DNA from: Mesorhizobium sp.
Lineage (GTDB): Bacteria > Pseudomonadota > Alphaproteobacteria > Rhizobiales > Rhizobiaceae
Length of the DNA: 64,000 bases
Reading direction: 5' to 3'
Assembly (NCBI GenBank): GCA_004020315.1
Contig: SAQG01000004.1
Coordinates: 62,001-126,000, forward strand
Part shown: in pieces, positions 1 through 9,304 of the stretch
Layout of the letters: each line of letters begins with the position of its first letter
Position numbering within the stretch: position 1 is the stretch's first letter
Made by a program: the position numbers and the translations under genes
Notes under the pieces: model-generated
Told to the model about the DNA's origin: nothing
Seen by the model: only the letters and a program-made list of their open reading frames with translations
Database searches by the model: none

Positions 1-1086
1 GGCGGGCTTGTCGGCTTCGCCGATCCCACGAAAGAGGCGGCCGCGGCCGTCTACAAATCGGTCCATACGACCAGCACCTGGATCATCTGGGCCGTCGCGC
101 TCGTGCTTTCCGCGTCCGGATTTTACTGGGCCTATTCGCGCATCGCACAGGCCTATCGGGCGCGCCACGTGGTCGAGCGCGTTCTTCGCGCATTCTTGAT
201 CGCCTGTTCGGTGGTCGCGATCCTGACGACGATCGGCATCGTCCTGTCGCTTATCTTCGAATCCTTGCGGTTCTTCCAACAGGTGCCGTTCTATAAGTTC
301 CTGTTCGGCACGCATTGGTCGCCGCAGAGCGCCTTCACCGGCGCCGGAGCGGAGGCCGGGGCGGTCAACCAGGACATTTTTGGCATGGTGCCGCTCTTTG
401 CCGGCACGTTGCTCATCACCTTCATCGCCATGCTGGTGGCTGCGCCTATCGGGTTGATGGCTGCGATCTACCTTTCGGATTACGCCTCCAAAAGCGTCCG
501 CGCGGTCGCAAAGCCGGTACTGGAAATCCTCGCCGGCATTCCGACCGTCGTCTACGGCTTCTTCGCCGCGCTGACGGTTGCGCCTTACTTCCGCGGTATC
601 GGCGAAAGCCTGGGCCTCAACGTCGCGTCCGAATCCGCGCTCGCCGCAGGCGTGGTCATGGGTATCATGATCATTCCCTTCGTTTCCTCGCTTTCCGACG
701 ATGTGATCAACGCCGTTCCGCAATCCCTGAGAGACGGTTCCGCCGGTCTCGGCGCGACCAAGTCGGAAACCATCCGCAAGGTGGTCCTTCCCGCTGCCCT
801 TCCGGGCATCGTTTCGGCGATGCTGCTTGCCGTCAGCCGTGCAATCGGCGAAACAATGATCGTGGTCATGGCGGCGGGGCTGGCGGCAAACCTCACTGCC
901 AACCCGCTCGAAGCGGTCACCACCGTGACCGTGCAGATCGTGACGCTGCTGGTGGGCGATCAGGAGTTCGATAGCGCCAAGACGCTTGCAGCCTTCGCAC
1001 TCGGCCTGGTGCTGTTCTGCATCACGCTTACCCTCAACATCGTCGCTTTGCGCGTCGTTCAGAAATACCGAGAGCAATATGACTGA
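1..1086 (+). CDS. pstC: Phosphate ABC transporter permease PstC (5' end outside window)
   Basis: Inner-membrane subunit of the high-affinity phosphate importer PstSCAB. The reading frame is already open at base 1, so the N-terminus lies upstream of the window; about 361 codons are visible. Several hydrophobic segments are present, and near the C-terminus there is the permease coupling region (LPAALPGIVSAMLLAVSRAI, then GETM), which docks onto the ATPase. The stop overlaps the pstA start by 8 bp, and pstA, pstB, phoU and phoB follow in order, which makes the assignment firm. The Pho box expected to control the operon would lie outside the window. Confidence 0.95.
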   Translation, partial: GGLVGFADPTKEAAAAVYKSVHTTSTWIIWAVALVLSASGFYWAYSRIAQAYRARHVVERVLRAFLIACSVVAILTTIGIVLSLIFESLRFFQQVPFYKFLFGTHWSPQSAFTGAGAEAGAVNQDIFGMVPLFAGTLLITFIAMLVAAPIGLMAAIYLSDYASKSVRAVAKPVLEILAGIPTVVYGFFAALTVAPYFRGIGESLGLNVASESALAAGVVMGIMIIPFVSSLSDDVINAVPQSLRDGSAGLGATKSETIRKVVLPAALPGIVSAMLLAVSRAIGETMIVVMAAGLAANLTANPLEAVTTVTVQIVTLLVGDQEFDSAKTLAAFALGLVLFCITLTLNIVALRVVQKYREQYD

Positions 1087-2692
1087 TGCGATCTCGTCAT
1101 TCGGCGCCGTCGGACGGCCGGTCAGCATTCATACCGACGATGCCGCGAAGGCGCGGCTGAAGGGTCGTTACCGGACGGAAACGTGGTTCAAATGGCTTGG
1201 CGCCGGAGCGGTTGCGTTGGCCGGCTTATTCCTTGTGCTGCTCCTGTCGACGATCGTCACGCAGGCGATCCCTGCGTTGCGGCAGAACTATCTGACGCTG
1301 CCGATCGATCTTTCGGCGGCCAAGGTCGACCCGGCGAAACTCGACGCCGTGAACTACGATGCCATCGCTCAGGAAGCGCTTACGGCAAGATTTCCCGATA
1401 TTACGAGCCGTCAGGACAAGCGTCTGCTGCGCGGGCTGATTTCCACCGGCACAGGCGTCTTCCTGCGCAAGGATATAGCGGCTGATCCGGGGATGCTCGG
1501 AGGAACGGTGGACTATGCGGTTCCACTTGACGATTTTGCCGACCTCTATCTTAAGGGTTTGCTTGCCGACGTCGGTTCGGACGAAGCGATTTCGACAAGC
1601 GTCACGCCTTCCAAAACCAGCGGCGACATCGATCTGACCTTCGGCGACGATGCCATGCTGGCGCTGGCGCGCGGCCATGGTGCGACCGAGGGCGAAAACG
1701 GCATGCTCACCTTGACGAGCGGCGCATCGTCGCTGCTGGTCGTGTTCAATGGCGGCACGGTCAAGCTGACCGCGCTGTCGCCGGGGCCCAACGGGACGGC
1801 GGTCGCAAAGGGCACGGTGATCGAGGCGCTGGACAGCACGGCGCCCGCCGCGAGCGACCAGGCATTTCTGCGCGTCATCGATACGCCGGAAGCATCGCGA
1901 AAGATTTCGGACAAGGAGATCGTCTGGCTCGACACGCTGAAGAGCGCCGGCCAGATCGAAAGCCGGTTCAACTCGATCTTCTTCTTCACCGGCGCAAGCC
2001 GCGAGCCGGAACTGGCCGGTGTCTGGGGCGCGGTCGTCGGATCGTTCCTGACCATGATCGTTACGCTCGCCATCGCCTTCCCGATCGGCGTTTCGGCGGC
2101 GATCTATCTTGAGGAATTTGCCCCCAAGAACCGGCTGACGACGATCATCGAAGTGAATATCAACAATCTGGCGGCGGTGCCTTCGATCGTCTTCGGCCTG
2201 CTTGGACTTGCCGTATTCCTGAATTTCTTCGGCATGCCGCGCTCGGCCCCGGTGGTCGGCGGCATGGTGCTGGCGCTGATGACCCTGCCGATCATCATTA
2301 TCGCCTCGCGCGCTTCGCTGCGCGCCGTGCCGCCGTCGATCCGCGAGGCGGCGCTTGGCATCGGAGCGTCCAAGGTCCAGACCGTATTCCATCACGTCCT
2401 GCCGCTGGCGATGCCGGGCATCATGACCGGCACCATCCTTGGAATGGCGCATGCGCTGGGCGAAACCGCGCCGTTGCTGATGATCGGCATGGTCGCCTTC
2501 ATCGTCGACATTCCCGCCGGCTTCACCGATCCCGCGACGATCCTGCCGGTGCAGATATTCATGTGGGCGGATTTCCCGGAAGCCGGGTTCCAGCAGAAGA
2601 CTTCGGCGGCGATTTTGATTTTGCTGGTGTTTTTGGTCATCATGAACGCCATCGCGGTGATACTGCGCAGGCGCTTCGAGCGGCGCTGGTAA
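1079..2692 (+). CDS. pstA: Phosphate ABC transporter permease PstA, long form
   Basis: Second membrane subunit of the phosphate importer, 537 aa. The ATG at 1079 overlaps the pstC stop; an upstream in-frame ATG at 986 lies inside pstC and was rejected. At this length it is almost twice a classical PstA of about 290 aa. After a first membrane segment (about residues 40-62) there is a region of roughly 220 residues without obvious membrane spans, probably periplasmic. This matches the DUF3333-type N-terminal extension known from alphaproteobacterial PstA. The transport core follows (from about residue 320), with the coupling motif around IREAALGIGASKVQTVFHHV and LPLAMPG. Confidence 0.95.
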   Translation: MTDAISSFGAVGRPVSIHTDDAAKARLKGRYRTETWFKWLGAGAVALAGLFLVLLLSTIVTQAIPALRQNYLTLPIDLSAAKVDPAKLDAVNYDAIAQEALTARFPDITSRQDKRLLRGLISTGTGVFLRKDIAADPGMLGGTVDYAVPLDDFADLYLKGLLADVGSDEAISTSVTPSKTSGDIDLTFGDDAMLALARGHGATEGENGMLTLTSGASSLLVVFNGGTVKLTALSPGPNGTAVAKGTVIEALDSTAPAASDQAFLRVIDTPEASRKISDKEIVWLDTLKSAGQIESRFNSIFFFTGASREPELAGVWGAVVGSFLTMIVTLAIAFPIGVSAAIYLEEFAPKNRLTTIIEVNINNLAAVPSIVFGLLGLAVFLNFFGMPRSAPVVGGMVLALMTLPIIIIASRASLRAVPPSIREAALGIGASKVQTVFHHVLPLAMPGIMTGTILGMAHALGETAPLLMIGMVAFIVDIPAGFTDPATILPVQIFMWADFPEAGFQQKTSAAILILLVFLVIMNAIAVILRRRFERRW

Positions 2693-2704
2693 GGAGTAGA
2701 GGAT

Positions 2705-3520
2705 ATGAACATCATGACGGAAGCCGGCGTCGAACAGAAACTGAGTAGCGGAACCACCGCCCCTTCGATCAAGATGAAGGGCGAAAAGGTCTCCGTTCAT
2801 TACGGCGAGAAGCGAGCTCTGTTCGACGTGGATCTCGATGTCCGCGAGAACCAGGTGACGGCGTTGATCGGCCCATCGGGCTGCGGCAAGTCGACGTTCC
2901 TGCGTTGCCTGAACCGAATGAACGACACGATCGATACCGCGCGGGTGAGCGGCAAGATCACGCTCGACGGCGAGGATGTCTACGACCCGAAAATCGATGT
3001 CGTCGAGCTGCGAGCTCGCGTCGGCATGGTATTCCAGAAGCCGAACCCGTTTCCGAAGTCGATCTACGAAAACGTCGCCTACGGTCCGCGCATTCACGGC
3101 CTGGCCAGGAGCAAGGCCGAGCTGGACGGCATCGTCGAATCGAGCCTGAAGAAGGCCGGCCTGTTCAACGAGGTCAAGGATCGCCTGCTCGAGTCGGGTA
3201 CCGGTCTCTCCGGCGGACAGCAGCAGCGCCTGTGCATCGCGCGCGCCATCGCCGTGTCGCCGGAAGTGATCCTGATGGACGAGCCCTGTTCGGCGCTCGA
3301 TCCGATCGCCACCGCCCGCGTCGAGGAACTGATTGACGAACTGCGCCAGAACTACACGATCGTCATCGTCACCCATTCGATGCAGCAGGCCGCGCGCGTG
3401 TCGCAACGCACGGCGATGTTCCATCTCGGCTATCTGGTTGAGGAGGGCGCGACCGACAAGATGTTCACCAACCCCGACGACAAGCGCACCCAGGACTACA
3501 TCACCGGCCGGTTCGGCTGA
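2705..3520 (+). CDS. pstB: Phosphate ABC transporter ATPase PstB
   Basis: Cytoplasmic ATPase that powers phosphate import through PstC/PstA, 271 aa. It has a Walker A motif GPSGCGKST, a signature LSGGQQQR, a Walker B with DEPCSALDP, and the switch histidine in IVTHSMQQA. The stretch [20 protein letters not shown] is characteristic of PstB. It starts 12 bp after pstA with an AGAGGA Shine-Dalgarno site. A second in-frame ATG four codons later is possible. Length is normal for the family. Confidence 0.97.
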   Translation: MNIMTEAGVEQKLSSGTTAPSIKMKGEKVSVHYGEKRALFDVDLDVRENQVTALIGPSGCGKSTFLRCLNRMNDTIDTARVSGKITLDGEDVYDPKIDVVELRARVGMVFQKPNPFPKSIYENVAYGPRIHGLARSKAELDGIVESSLKKAGLFNEVKDRLLESGTGLSGGQQQRLCIARAIAVSPEVILMDEPCSALDPIATARVEELIDELRQNYTIVIVTHSMQQAARVSQRTAMFHLGYLVEEGATDKMFTNPDDKRTQDYITGRFG

Positions 3521-3559
3521 GCGGTCCGGCGGCGAATTTTCGAACACGAGGACAGTATC

Positions 3560-4267
3560 ATGGGTGAACACACCGTCGCATCTTTCGACGAGGAACTGGA
3601 GCACATCGACCGGCTGATCCGCGACATGGACGAACTCGCCGCCGCGATGGTCGCAGCCTCGATTCGCGCCTTGCTTGCGTCAGACAATGCGATGGCGCAG
3701 CGCGTCGTCTCGGACGACGCCATCATGGATGCGCGGCAGCGCGAACTCGACGATAGCGCGATCACGCTGATCGCCAAGCGGCAGCCGATGGCGCAAGATC
3801 TGCGCGCCGTGGTCGGCGCAATCCGCATGGCCGGCGATCTCGAGCGCATCGGCGATCTGGCCAAGAACATAGCCAAGCGGGTCAGCGCAGTCGGGCAGAG
3901 CGCCACGCCGCGTAATCTCTCGCACGGTATCGACGCGATGGCGGATCTCGTCCTTGTGCAGCTCCGCGGGGTGGTTGAGCACTATGTGTCGCGCGATGCC
4001 GGCGCGTTGAAAGAACTGCGCGCCGATGACCAGAAGATCGATGTGAAATACACGGCGGTTTTTCGCGAACTCCTGACCTACATGATGGAGGATCCGCGCA
4101 ACATCACCGCCTGCACGCATCTTCTGTTCTGCGCTAAGAATCTCGAGCGTATCGGCGATCATGTCACCAACATCGCCGAAAACGCCTACTTTGTCGTGAC
4201 CGGGCAGCAATTGCCGGCGGATCGCCCGAAACTCGACGAAACGACGATGTCGGCGCCGGCGACATGA
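3560..4267 (+). CDS. phoU: Phosphate signalling regulator PhoU
   Basis: Peripheral protein that links the Pst transporter to PhoR/PhoB signalling and damps phosphate uptake; 235 aa. It is built from two similar three-helix PhoU repeats. The metal-binding type motifs are visible in both: ERIGDLAKNIAKR around residue 95, and LERIGDHVTNIAE around residue 195. It lies 39 bp after pstB and 16 bp before phoB, so it is in the same operon. The start ATG is preceded by GAGGA. Confidence 0.95.
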   Translation: MGEHTVASFDEELEHIDRLIRDMDELAAAMVAASIRALLASDNAMAQRVVSDDAIMDARQRELDDSAITLIAKRQPMAQDLRAVVGAIRMAGDLERIGDLAKNIAKRVSAVGQSATPRNLSHGIDAMADLVLVQLRGVVEHYVSRDAGALKELRADDQKIDVKYTAVFRELLTYMMEDPRNITACTHLLFCAKNLERIGDHVTNIAENAYFVVTGQQLPADRPKLDETTMSAPAT

Positions 4268-4283
4268 CAGGAGTGACCGGCCG

Positions 4284-4973
4284 ATGATCGCGCCGCGCAT
4301 CATGGTGGTGGAGGATGAAGAGCCGCTGGGCGTCCTCCTCCGTTACAATCTGGAATCCGAAGGCTATCAGGTCGAGGTGGTGACGCGCGGCGACGAGGCC
4401 GAAATCCGGCTGCAGGAAAACGTGCCCGATCTGCTGGTGCTCGACTGGATGGTGCCGGCGGTTTCCGGCATCGAGCTTTGCCGGCGCCTTCGGGTGCGTC
4501 CCGAAACCGAGCGATTGCCGATCATCATGCTGACCGCGCGCGGCGAGGAGAGCGACCGGGTGCGCGGCCTTTCGACCGGAGCAGACGACTATCTGGTCAA
4601 GCCGTTCTCGACACCGGAATTCATGGCCAGGGTCAAGGCGCTGCTGCGCCGCGCCAAGCCCGAAGTGCTGTCCAGCGTGCTGAAAGTCGGCGACATCATG
4701 CTCGATCGTGAATCGCACAGGGTCTATCGCAAGAAGAGCGAGATCCGGCTCGGGCCGACCGAATTCCGGCTGCTCGAATTCATGATGCGGCACCCGGGTC
4801 GGGTCTTCTCGCGCAGCCAGTTGCTCGACAATGTCTGGGGCGAGACGATCTACATCGACGAGCGCACGGTGGACGTCCATGTCGGCCGGTTGCGCAAGGC
4901 GGTCAACAATGGTCGCATGCCCGATGTCATCCGCACCATCCGCGGCGCAGGCTATGCGATCAGGGAAGACTAG
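4284..4973 (+). CDS. phoB: Phosphate regulon response regulator PhoB
   Basis: OmpR-family response regulator that activates Pho-box promoters when phosphate is scarce; 229 aa. The receiver domain (about 1-125) has the acidic pair VVEDEE, the phosphoacceptor Asp in LLVLDWMVP, and the conserved Lys in DDYLVKPFS. The winged-helix domain (about 130-228) ends with TIRGAGYAIRE. The partner kinase phoR is not in the window; in related genomes it often lies upstream of pstC. This is the last gene of the operon. Confidence 0.95.
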   Translation: MIAPRIMVVEDEEPLGVLLRYNLESEGYQVEVVTRGDEAEIRLQENVPDLLVLDWMVPAVSGIELCRRLRVRPETERLPIIMLTARGEESDRVRGLSTGADDYLVKPFSTPEFMARVKALLRRAKPEVLSSVLKVGDIMLDRESHRVYRKKSEIRLGPTEFRLLEFMMRHPGRVFSRSQLLDNVWGETIYIDERTVDVHVGRLRKAVNNGRMPDVIRTIRGAGYAIRED

Positions 4974-5143
4974 GGATGTGCTGATATTCAGGTGATGCCG
5001 GCCTGCGAATGGCGATTTCCTGCGCTTCCGGTACTCACGTACCCAAAAGTACGCTCCGTTCCGGTTCTTGGAACCCGCCCAGTCTGGTCGCTTCGCGCCC
5101 GTCTTCGACTCCGGCGCGGCCTGACCTGAATCTCAACACATCC
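4974..5143. repeat. 170-bp intergenic element with terminal inverted repeats
   Basis: The stretch between the convergent phoB and ROK genes begins right after the phoB stop. Its ends form an inverted repeat: GGATGTGCTGATATTCAGGT at 4974 matches the reverse complement of 5124-5143 at 18 of 20 positions. The interior holds a smaller inverted repeat around 5038-5053 (CGTAC...GTACG). There is no transposase and no coding potential. It resembles the non-coding mosaic or MITE-like repeats of rhizobial genomes; I see no second copy in this window. It could form a long hairpin transcript between the two genes. Confidence 0.6.
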
Positions 5144-5181
5144 CCAAGCCGCAATCCGCCTTTGTTCCTTGCCTTTCGAAC

Positions 5182-6429
5182 TCAGGCCACGTGCTTCCTG
5201 ATCGTGCCGGACTTCCCTTGTGCGCCGGGCGCGAAAATCTCCTGGTCGACGAAGCTCAGCGCCCGCATGGCGCAGCCTTCGCGGATCAGCGGCAGTTCGT
5301 TCGGCTCGGTGTCGAAGGAAATCGAATCCGAATGCTGGCCGCCGGCGGTCTGGGCGATGGCCTCGCGCAGGGCTGGCTCGATCAGGTCGAAGGCGGCAGC
5401 GCTGGCGCCGACCATGGCGACCGGCGCCGGATCGATCAGCGCGAACAGGCTGCCGAGCCCGAAGCCGAGCGCTTCGCCGGCCTTGCGATAGGCTTCGCGC
5501 TCCGGTCCGTCCGTCTCGCGCGCCCGGGTCGCCAGTGCCCGCATCTCGGCGTCGCTGACATCGGCGACCGGCTCGGCGTTCTCGCTCAATTGCCTTGCGT
5601 TGCGCCAGATAGCGTAGTTGCCGGCATAGGCCTCGACGCAGCCGCGCCGCCCGCAGCGGCAGAGCGCGCCGCCCGGCCGGTGGATCATGTGGCCGAATTC
5701 ACCGCCTGAGGAATGGGTGCCGGTGAACAGTTCTCCCTTCAGCACCAGCCCCATACCGATGCCGTGCGAGAGCAGGATGGCGATGAAATCGTCGCGGTAG
5801 CGATCCGGGTCGCGCCAGCGCAGCGCCACGGCCATCATGTTGCAGTCGTTCTCCATGATGGCCGGGATGCCGAACTCGCGTTCCAGAATGTCGGCGAAGG
5901 CGATGTTCGTCTGCGGCGTGATCGGCGACCACAACATGGCGCGCGCATGGGAATCGGTGATGCCCTGGATCGCCAGCGCGATGCGGGCGACGCTTTGGAC
6001 ATCGAGGTCGGGATCTTCGAGCCGGCGCCGGACGATGGCGACACATTCGCCGATCAGCTCGTCGCGCGACATGGTCAGCGTGTCCAGCCGGCGCTGTTCC
6101 TCCGCGATCACTTGTCCGGCATAGTCGATGACGGCGACCGACAGGGAATTCAGCGACAACACGACGGCCAATACCGCAGCGGCTTCCGGATTTAGGCTGA
6201 GCCCGACCTGCGGTCGGCCGCGTTTCAGCGAAACGGTCTCGCTAGCCTTGCTCTCGGTCAGTATGCCTTCCTGGATCAGGTCGGAAGAGATCGCCGATAT
6301 GGTCGAATGGCTGAGGCCGGTGGTTGCGGCGATCTCCGTCCGCGACGGCTGGCCTGCGCGTCGTACCGCCGAAATCACCATCGCGCGGTTGCGCCGGCGC
6401 AAATCGTCATGACGGATTCCAACCGACAT
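5182..6429 (-). CDS. ROK-family transcriptional regulator (XylR/NagC type), probable xylose repressor
   Basis: DNA-binding sugar-responsive repressor, 415 aa. Residues about 15-70 form a winged helix-turn-helix ([20 protein letters not shown]). The rest is a ROK sugar-kinase-like domain with the zinc-binding signature [10 protein letters not shown] at about residues 260-270. The helix-turn-helix marks it as a regulator rather than a sugar kinase. It is divergent from xylF across a 266-bp gap containing two palindromic sites, so it probably represses xylFHG and perhaps itself. The start is preceded by GGGAGGAAG. The inducer is inferred to be xylose only from the neighbours. Confidence 0.85.
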   Translation of the reverse strand: MSVGIRHDDLRRRNRAMVISAVRRAGQPSRTEIAATTGLSHSTISAISSDLIQEGILTESKASETVSLKRGRPQVGLSLNPEAAAVLAVVLSLNSLSVAVIDYAGQVIAEEQRRLDTLTMSRDELIGECVAIVRRRLEDPDLDVQSVARIALAIQGITDSHARAMLWSPITPQTNIAFADILEREFGIPAIMENDCNMMAVALRWRDPDRYRDDFIAILLSHGIGMGLVLKGELFTGTHSSGGEFGHMIHRPGGALCRCGRRGCVEAYAGNYAIWRNARQLSENAEPVADVSDAEMRALATRARETDGPEREAYRKAGEALGFGLGSLFALIDPAPVAMVGASAAAFDLIEPALREAIAQTAGGQHSDSISFDTEPNELPLIREGCAMRALSFVDQEIFAPGAQGKSGTIRKHVA

Positions 6430-6525
6430 CTTTTTGCTTCCTCCCTATTGCCGCGGCCGCTCATGAATCGGAAGCCGTCAGTAATGTCCGACAAATACTG
6501 GCAGAAGCAGAAGGGCCTGTCATTG

Positions 6526-6548
6526 TTTATTACGAGCCCCGAAAAAAA
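6526..6548. promoter_or_regulatory. Imperfect palindrome, possible ROK regulator operator 1
   Basis: TTTATTACGAG, a central C, then CCCGAAAAAAA: 8 of 11 positions pair across the centre. It resembles the perfect palindrome at 6611-6631 and lies nearer the regulator gene, so it could serve autoregulation or DNA looping. Confidence 0.45.
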
Positions 6549-6582
6549 GCCGGCAGGACATCAAATCCCATCAGAATTGTTG

Positions 6583-6631
6583 TTGACAGTGCTTCGGCGT
6601 TGGACCAGTGTTTTTTCGAGGCTCGAAAAAA
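6583..6631 (+). promoter_or_regulatory. Putative xylF promoter with overlapping perfect palindromic operator
   Basis: TTGACA at 6583-6588 is a good -35 hexamer; the -10 about 17 bp later is weak (near 6606-6611). Immediately downstream lies a perfect 10-bp inverted repeat with one central base, TTTTTTCGAG-G-CTCGAAAAAA (6611-6631). Its position over the expected transcription start suits repression by the divergent ROK protein. The binding protein is inferred. Confidence 0.65.
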
Positions 6632-6695
6632 TAAGGCCTTTGTGCCGGCCCTAGGGTCAGTTGGTCGCGCCGTACGCGGCGCAGGGAGGAATATC

Positions 6696-7736
6696 ATGAA
6701 GAGATTCACAGCCGCCATTCTGGCGGGGGTCGCCATGTCGCTGACGCTCGCGTCGGTCGCACAGGCGAAGGACAAGGTCATTGGTGTTTCGTGGTCGAAC
6801 TTCCAGGAAGAGCGTTGGAAAACCGACGAAGCCGCGATGAAGTCGGCGATCGAGGCCGCCGGCGACAAGTATATTTCCGCCGATGCACAGTCCAACCCCG
6901 GCAAGCAGCTGACCGATGTCGAGAGCCTGATCTCGCAGGGCGCCAACGCGCTGATCATTCTTGCGCAGGATGCCTCGGCCATCGGACCGGCGGTGCAGAA
7001 GGCGCTGGATGAAGGCATTCCGGTCGTCGGCTATGACCGGCTGATCGAGAATAAGGACGTGTTCTATCTGACCTTCGACAACCAGGAAGTCGGCCGCATG
7101 CAGGCCCGCGAAGTGTTCAAAGTGGCGCCGGAAGGCAATTACGTCTTCATCAAGGGCTCGGGCGCCGACCCGAATGCCGATTTTCTGTTCGCCGGCTCCA
7201 TGGAAGTGCTGAAGGATGCCATCGACAGCGGCAAGATCAAGAATGTCGGCGAGGCTTATACGGACGGCTGGCTTCCGGCCAACGCCCAGAAGAACATGGA
7301 ACAGTTCCTGACCGCCAACGACAACAAGGTCGATGCGGTGGTTGCTGCCAATGACGGCACCGCCGGTGGCGTCGTCGCGGCGCTGACGGCACAAGGCTTG
7401 GCCGGATCCGTCCCGGTGTCGGGCCAGGACGGCGACCATGCCGCGCTGAACCGCATCGCGCTCGGCACACAGACCGTATCGGTGTGGAAAGACGCGCGCG
7501 AGCTCGGTAAGAACGCTGCCGAGATCGCCTCTCAGCTGGCCGACGGCAAGCAGATGACCGACATTGCGGGCGTCAAGGACTTCACCACGCCGGGCGGCAA
7601 TGTCGTCAAGTCGCTGTTCCTGACGCCGATTGCCATCACCAAGGACAATCTCAACGTCGTCATCGACGCGGGGTGGATCAAGAAGGAAGAGGTCTGCGCC
7701 GGCGTGGCGGCGGGCACTGTCCCGGTCTGCAACTGA
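6696..7736 (+). CDS. xylF: D-xylose ABC transporter substrate-binding protein XylF
   Basis: Periplasmic binding protein for D-xylose, 346 aa. The ATG at 6696 follows GGGAGGA and opens a signal peptide ending at about residue 24 (SVAQA-KDK); the longer frame upstream would run through the promoter. Family landmarks shared with E. coli XylF are recognisable from memory: [54 protein letters not shown]. The rhizobial-type C-terminus has two cysteines (VCAG...VPVCN). A terminator-like hairpin follows and xylH and xylG lie downstream. No xylose isomerase or xylulokinase gene is in the window. Confidence 0.93.
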   Translation: MKRFTAAILAGVAMSLTLASVAQAKDKVIGVSWSNFQEERWKTDEAAMKSAIEAAGDKYISADAQSNPGKQLTDVESLISQGANALIILAQDASAIGPAVQKALDEGIPVVGYDRLIENKDVFYLTFDNQEVGRMQAREVFKVAPEGNYVFIKGSGADPNADFLFAGSMEVLKDAIDSGKIKNVGEAYTDGWLPANAQKNMEQFLTANDNKVDAVVAANDGTAGGVVAALTAQGLAGSVPVSGQDGDHAALNRIALGTQTVSVWKDARELGKNAAEIASQLADGKQMTDIAGVKDFTTPGGNVVKSLFLTPIAITKDNLNVVIDAGWIKKEEVCAGVAAGTVPVCN

Positions 7737-7759
7737 TCCGACCTTCGCAAGAAGCCTGA

Positions 7760-7789
7760 AACGCCGCGGCTTCACGCCGCGGCGTTTTT
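7760..7789 (+). terminator. Hairpin terminator/attenuator between xylF and xylH
   Basis: A perfect 10-bp GC-rich stem (7760-7769 pairing with 7777-7786), a 7-base loop and a run of T. It sits between the binding protein and its permease, a usual place for partial termination that leaves more binding protein than membrane subunits. Confidence 0.8.
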
Positions 7790-7877
7790 CCAAAAGAATT
7801 GTTTTTCCGCTTCTCGCGGATAACTTCTAAGCTGCTTCCGGCATCCGCGGCAGACGGCAACCCGGTGGGAGGACATC

Positions 7878-9209
7878 ATGACCGACACGACTTCCAACAC
7901 GCCGGCCGCCGATACAGCTGCCGATCGGGCGCGTGAATCCGAGATCAGCCCCGTCGGCCGCTTCCTCAAGGCAACCGAACTCGACATACGCATGCTCGGC
8001 ATGGTCGGCGCGCTGCTGATCATCTGGGTTGGAATCCACATCCTGTCGGGCGGGCTTTTCCTCACGCCGCGCAATCTCTGGAACCTGTCGGTACAGACAT
8101 CCTCGGTCGCGATCATGGCGACCGGCATGGTGCTGGTCATCGTGATGCGCAACATCGATCTTTCGGTCGGCTCCGTCGAAGGCGTGATCGGCATGGTGAT
8201 GGGTGTGGCGCAGGCCGAATTCCTCATCCGAGTCATGGGGTTCCAGCTTGGAAATCCCTGGATATGGATCATCGCACTGGCTGCCGGCGTGGCGCTCGGC
8301 CTCATGATCGGCGCGCTGCAGGGCTTCATCATCGCCTATCTAGAGGTTCCGGCCTTCATTGTAACGCTGGGCGGCCTGCTGATCTGGCGCGGCATGGCGT
8401 GGTTGATGACGAGCGGGCGCACCGTCGCGCCGCTCGATGCCACCTTCCAGCTCATGGGTGGGGGGCCGCGGGGCTCGATCGGGGCAACCGCAAGCTGGGT
8501 CGTCGGCATTCTCGCCTGTGTGGCCGTCGCCTTCATGCTGCTCAACGGCCGGTCGCAGCGCAAGCGGTTCAAGTTTCCGCTGCGTCCCGTCTGGGCGGAG
8601 AGCTTGCTTGGTGTTGTCGCCTGCGCCGCCATCCTCGGCGCCGTCTGGATTGCCAATTCTTATCCCTGGCCGATCGGCATTGTTCGCCAGTACGCCCAGC
8701 GGAACGGCATCACCGTCCCCGAAGGCGGGCTGTTCATCGCCCATGGTATTGCCATACCGGTGCTGATCGCGGTGGCTGTCGGCATCGTCATGACCTTCAT
8801 CACCAGGCGCACCCGTTTCGGCCGCTATGTCTTTGCTATCGGCGGCAATCCGGAAGCGGCGGAACTCGCCGGCATCAACACGCGCTGGGTGACCATGAAG
8901 GTGTTCATGATCATGGGCGTTCTGGCCGCGATCAGCGCGGCGATTGCGTCGGCCCGCCTCAATGCGTCGACCAATGCGCTGGGTACGCTGGACGAGTTGC
9001 TGGTCATCGCGGCTGCGGTCATCGGCGGTACGTCGCTTGCCGGCGGCTCCGGCACGGTGCTCGGCGCCATGCTGGGCGCGCTTCTGATGCAGTCGTTGCA
9101 GTCCGGCATGGTGTTGCTCGGCATCGATTCCCCGCTTCAGAGCGTCGTCGTCGGCGCCGTGCTGGTCGTCGCCGTCTGGCTCGATACCGTCTACCGCAAG
9201 CGGGTCTGA
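7878..9209 (+). CDS. xylH: Sugar ABC transporter permease XylH
   Basis: Multi-spanning inner-membrane permease of the xylose importer, 443 aa. It belongs to the ribose/xylose permease family: the block VIVMRNIDLSVGSVEG (about residues 90-105) and the C-terminal AAVIGGTSLAGGSGTVLGAM are typical. At 443 aa it is longer than E. coli XylH (393 aa). The added length seems to be a basic segment (NGRSQRKRFKFPLRP) and a loop in the middle. The start is preceded by GGGAGGACATC. The gene lies 141 bp after xylF, across a hairpin. Confidence 0.92.
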   Translation: MTDTTSNTPAADTAADRARESEISPVGRFLKATELDIRMLGMVGALLIIWVGIHILSGGLFLTPRNLWNLSVQTSSVAIMATGMVLVIVMRNIDLSVGSVEGVIGMVMGVAQAEFLIRVMGFQLGNPWIWIIALAAGVALGLMIGALQGFIIAYLEVPAFIVTLGGLLIWRGMAWLMTSGRTVAPLDATFQLMGGGPRGSIGATASWVVGILACVAVAFMLLNGRSQRKRFKFPLRPVWAESLLGVVACAAILGAVWIANSYPWPIGIVRQYAQRNGITVPEGGLFIAHGIAIPVLIAVAVGIVMTFITRRTRFGRYVFAIGGNPEAAELAGINTRWVTMKVFMIMGVLAAISAAIASARLNASTNALGTLDELLVIAAAVIGGTSLAGGSGTVLGAMLGALLMQSLQSGMVLLGIDSPLQSVVVGAVLVVAVWLDTVYRKRV

Positions 9210-9285
9210 GCATGACCCCGAGCGAAGGTCCGCGTCAGCGAAAATTGGATATCGGTTTTCGGTTCAACATCATGCTCAAGCAAAA
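9210..9285 (+). repeat. REP-like dispersed palindromic repeat, copy A
   Basis: Starts at the xylH stop with CATGACCCCGAGCGAAGG and contains AGCGAAAATT and CGGTTTTCGG, ending near CATCATGCTCAA. Related copies occur in reverse orientation at 18770-18842 and 34531-34601. It lies inside the xyl operon, between xylH and xylG. Confidence 0.75.
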
Positions 9286-9304
9286 ACCATAGGGAGGAAC
9301 GATC

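Noticed and set aside
1226..3604. 792-codon minus-strand open frame opposite pstA and pstB
   Set aside because: It is antisense to clear pst genes, rich in Arg/His/Asp as GC-rich shadow frames are, and has no recognisable domain.
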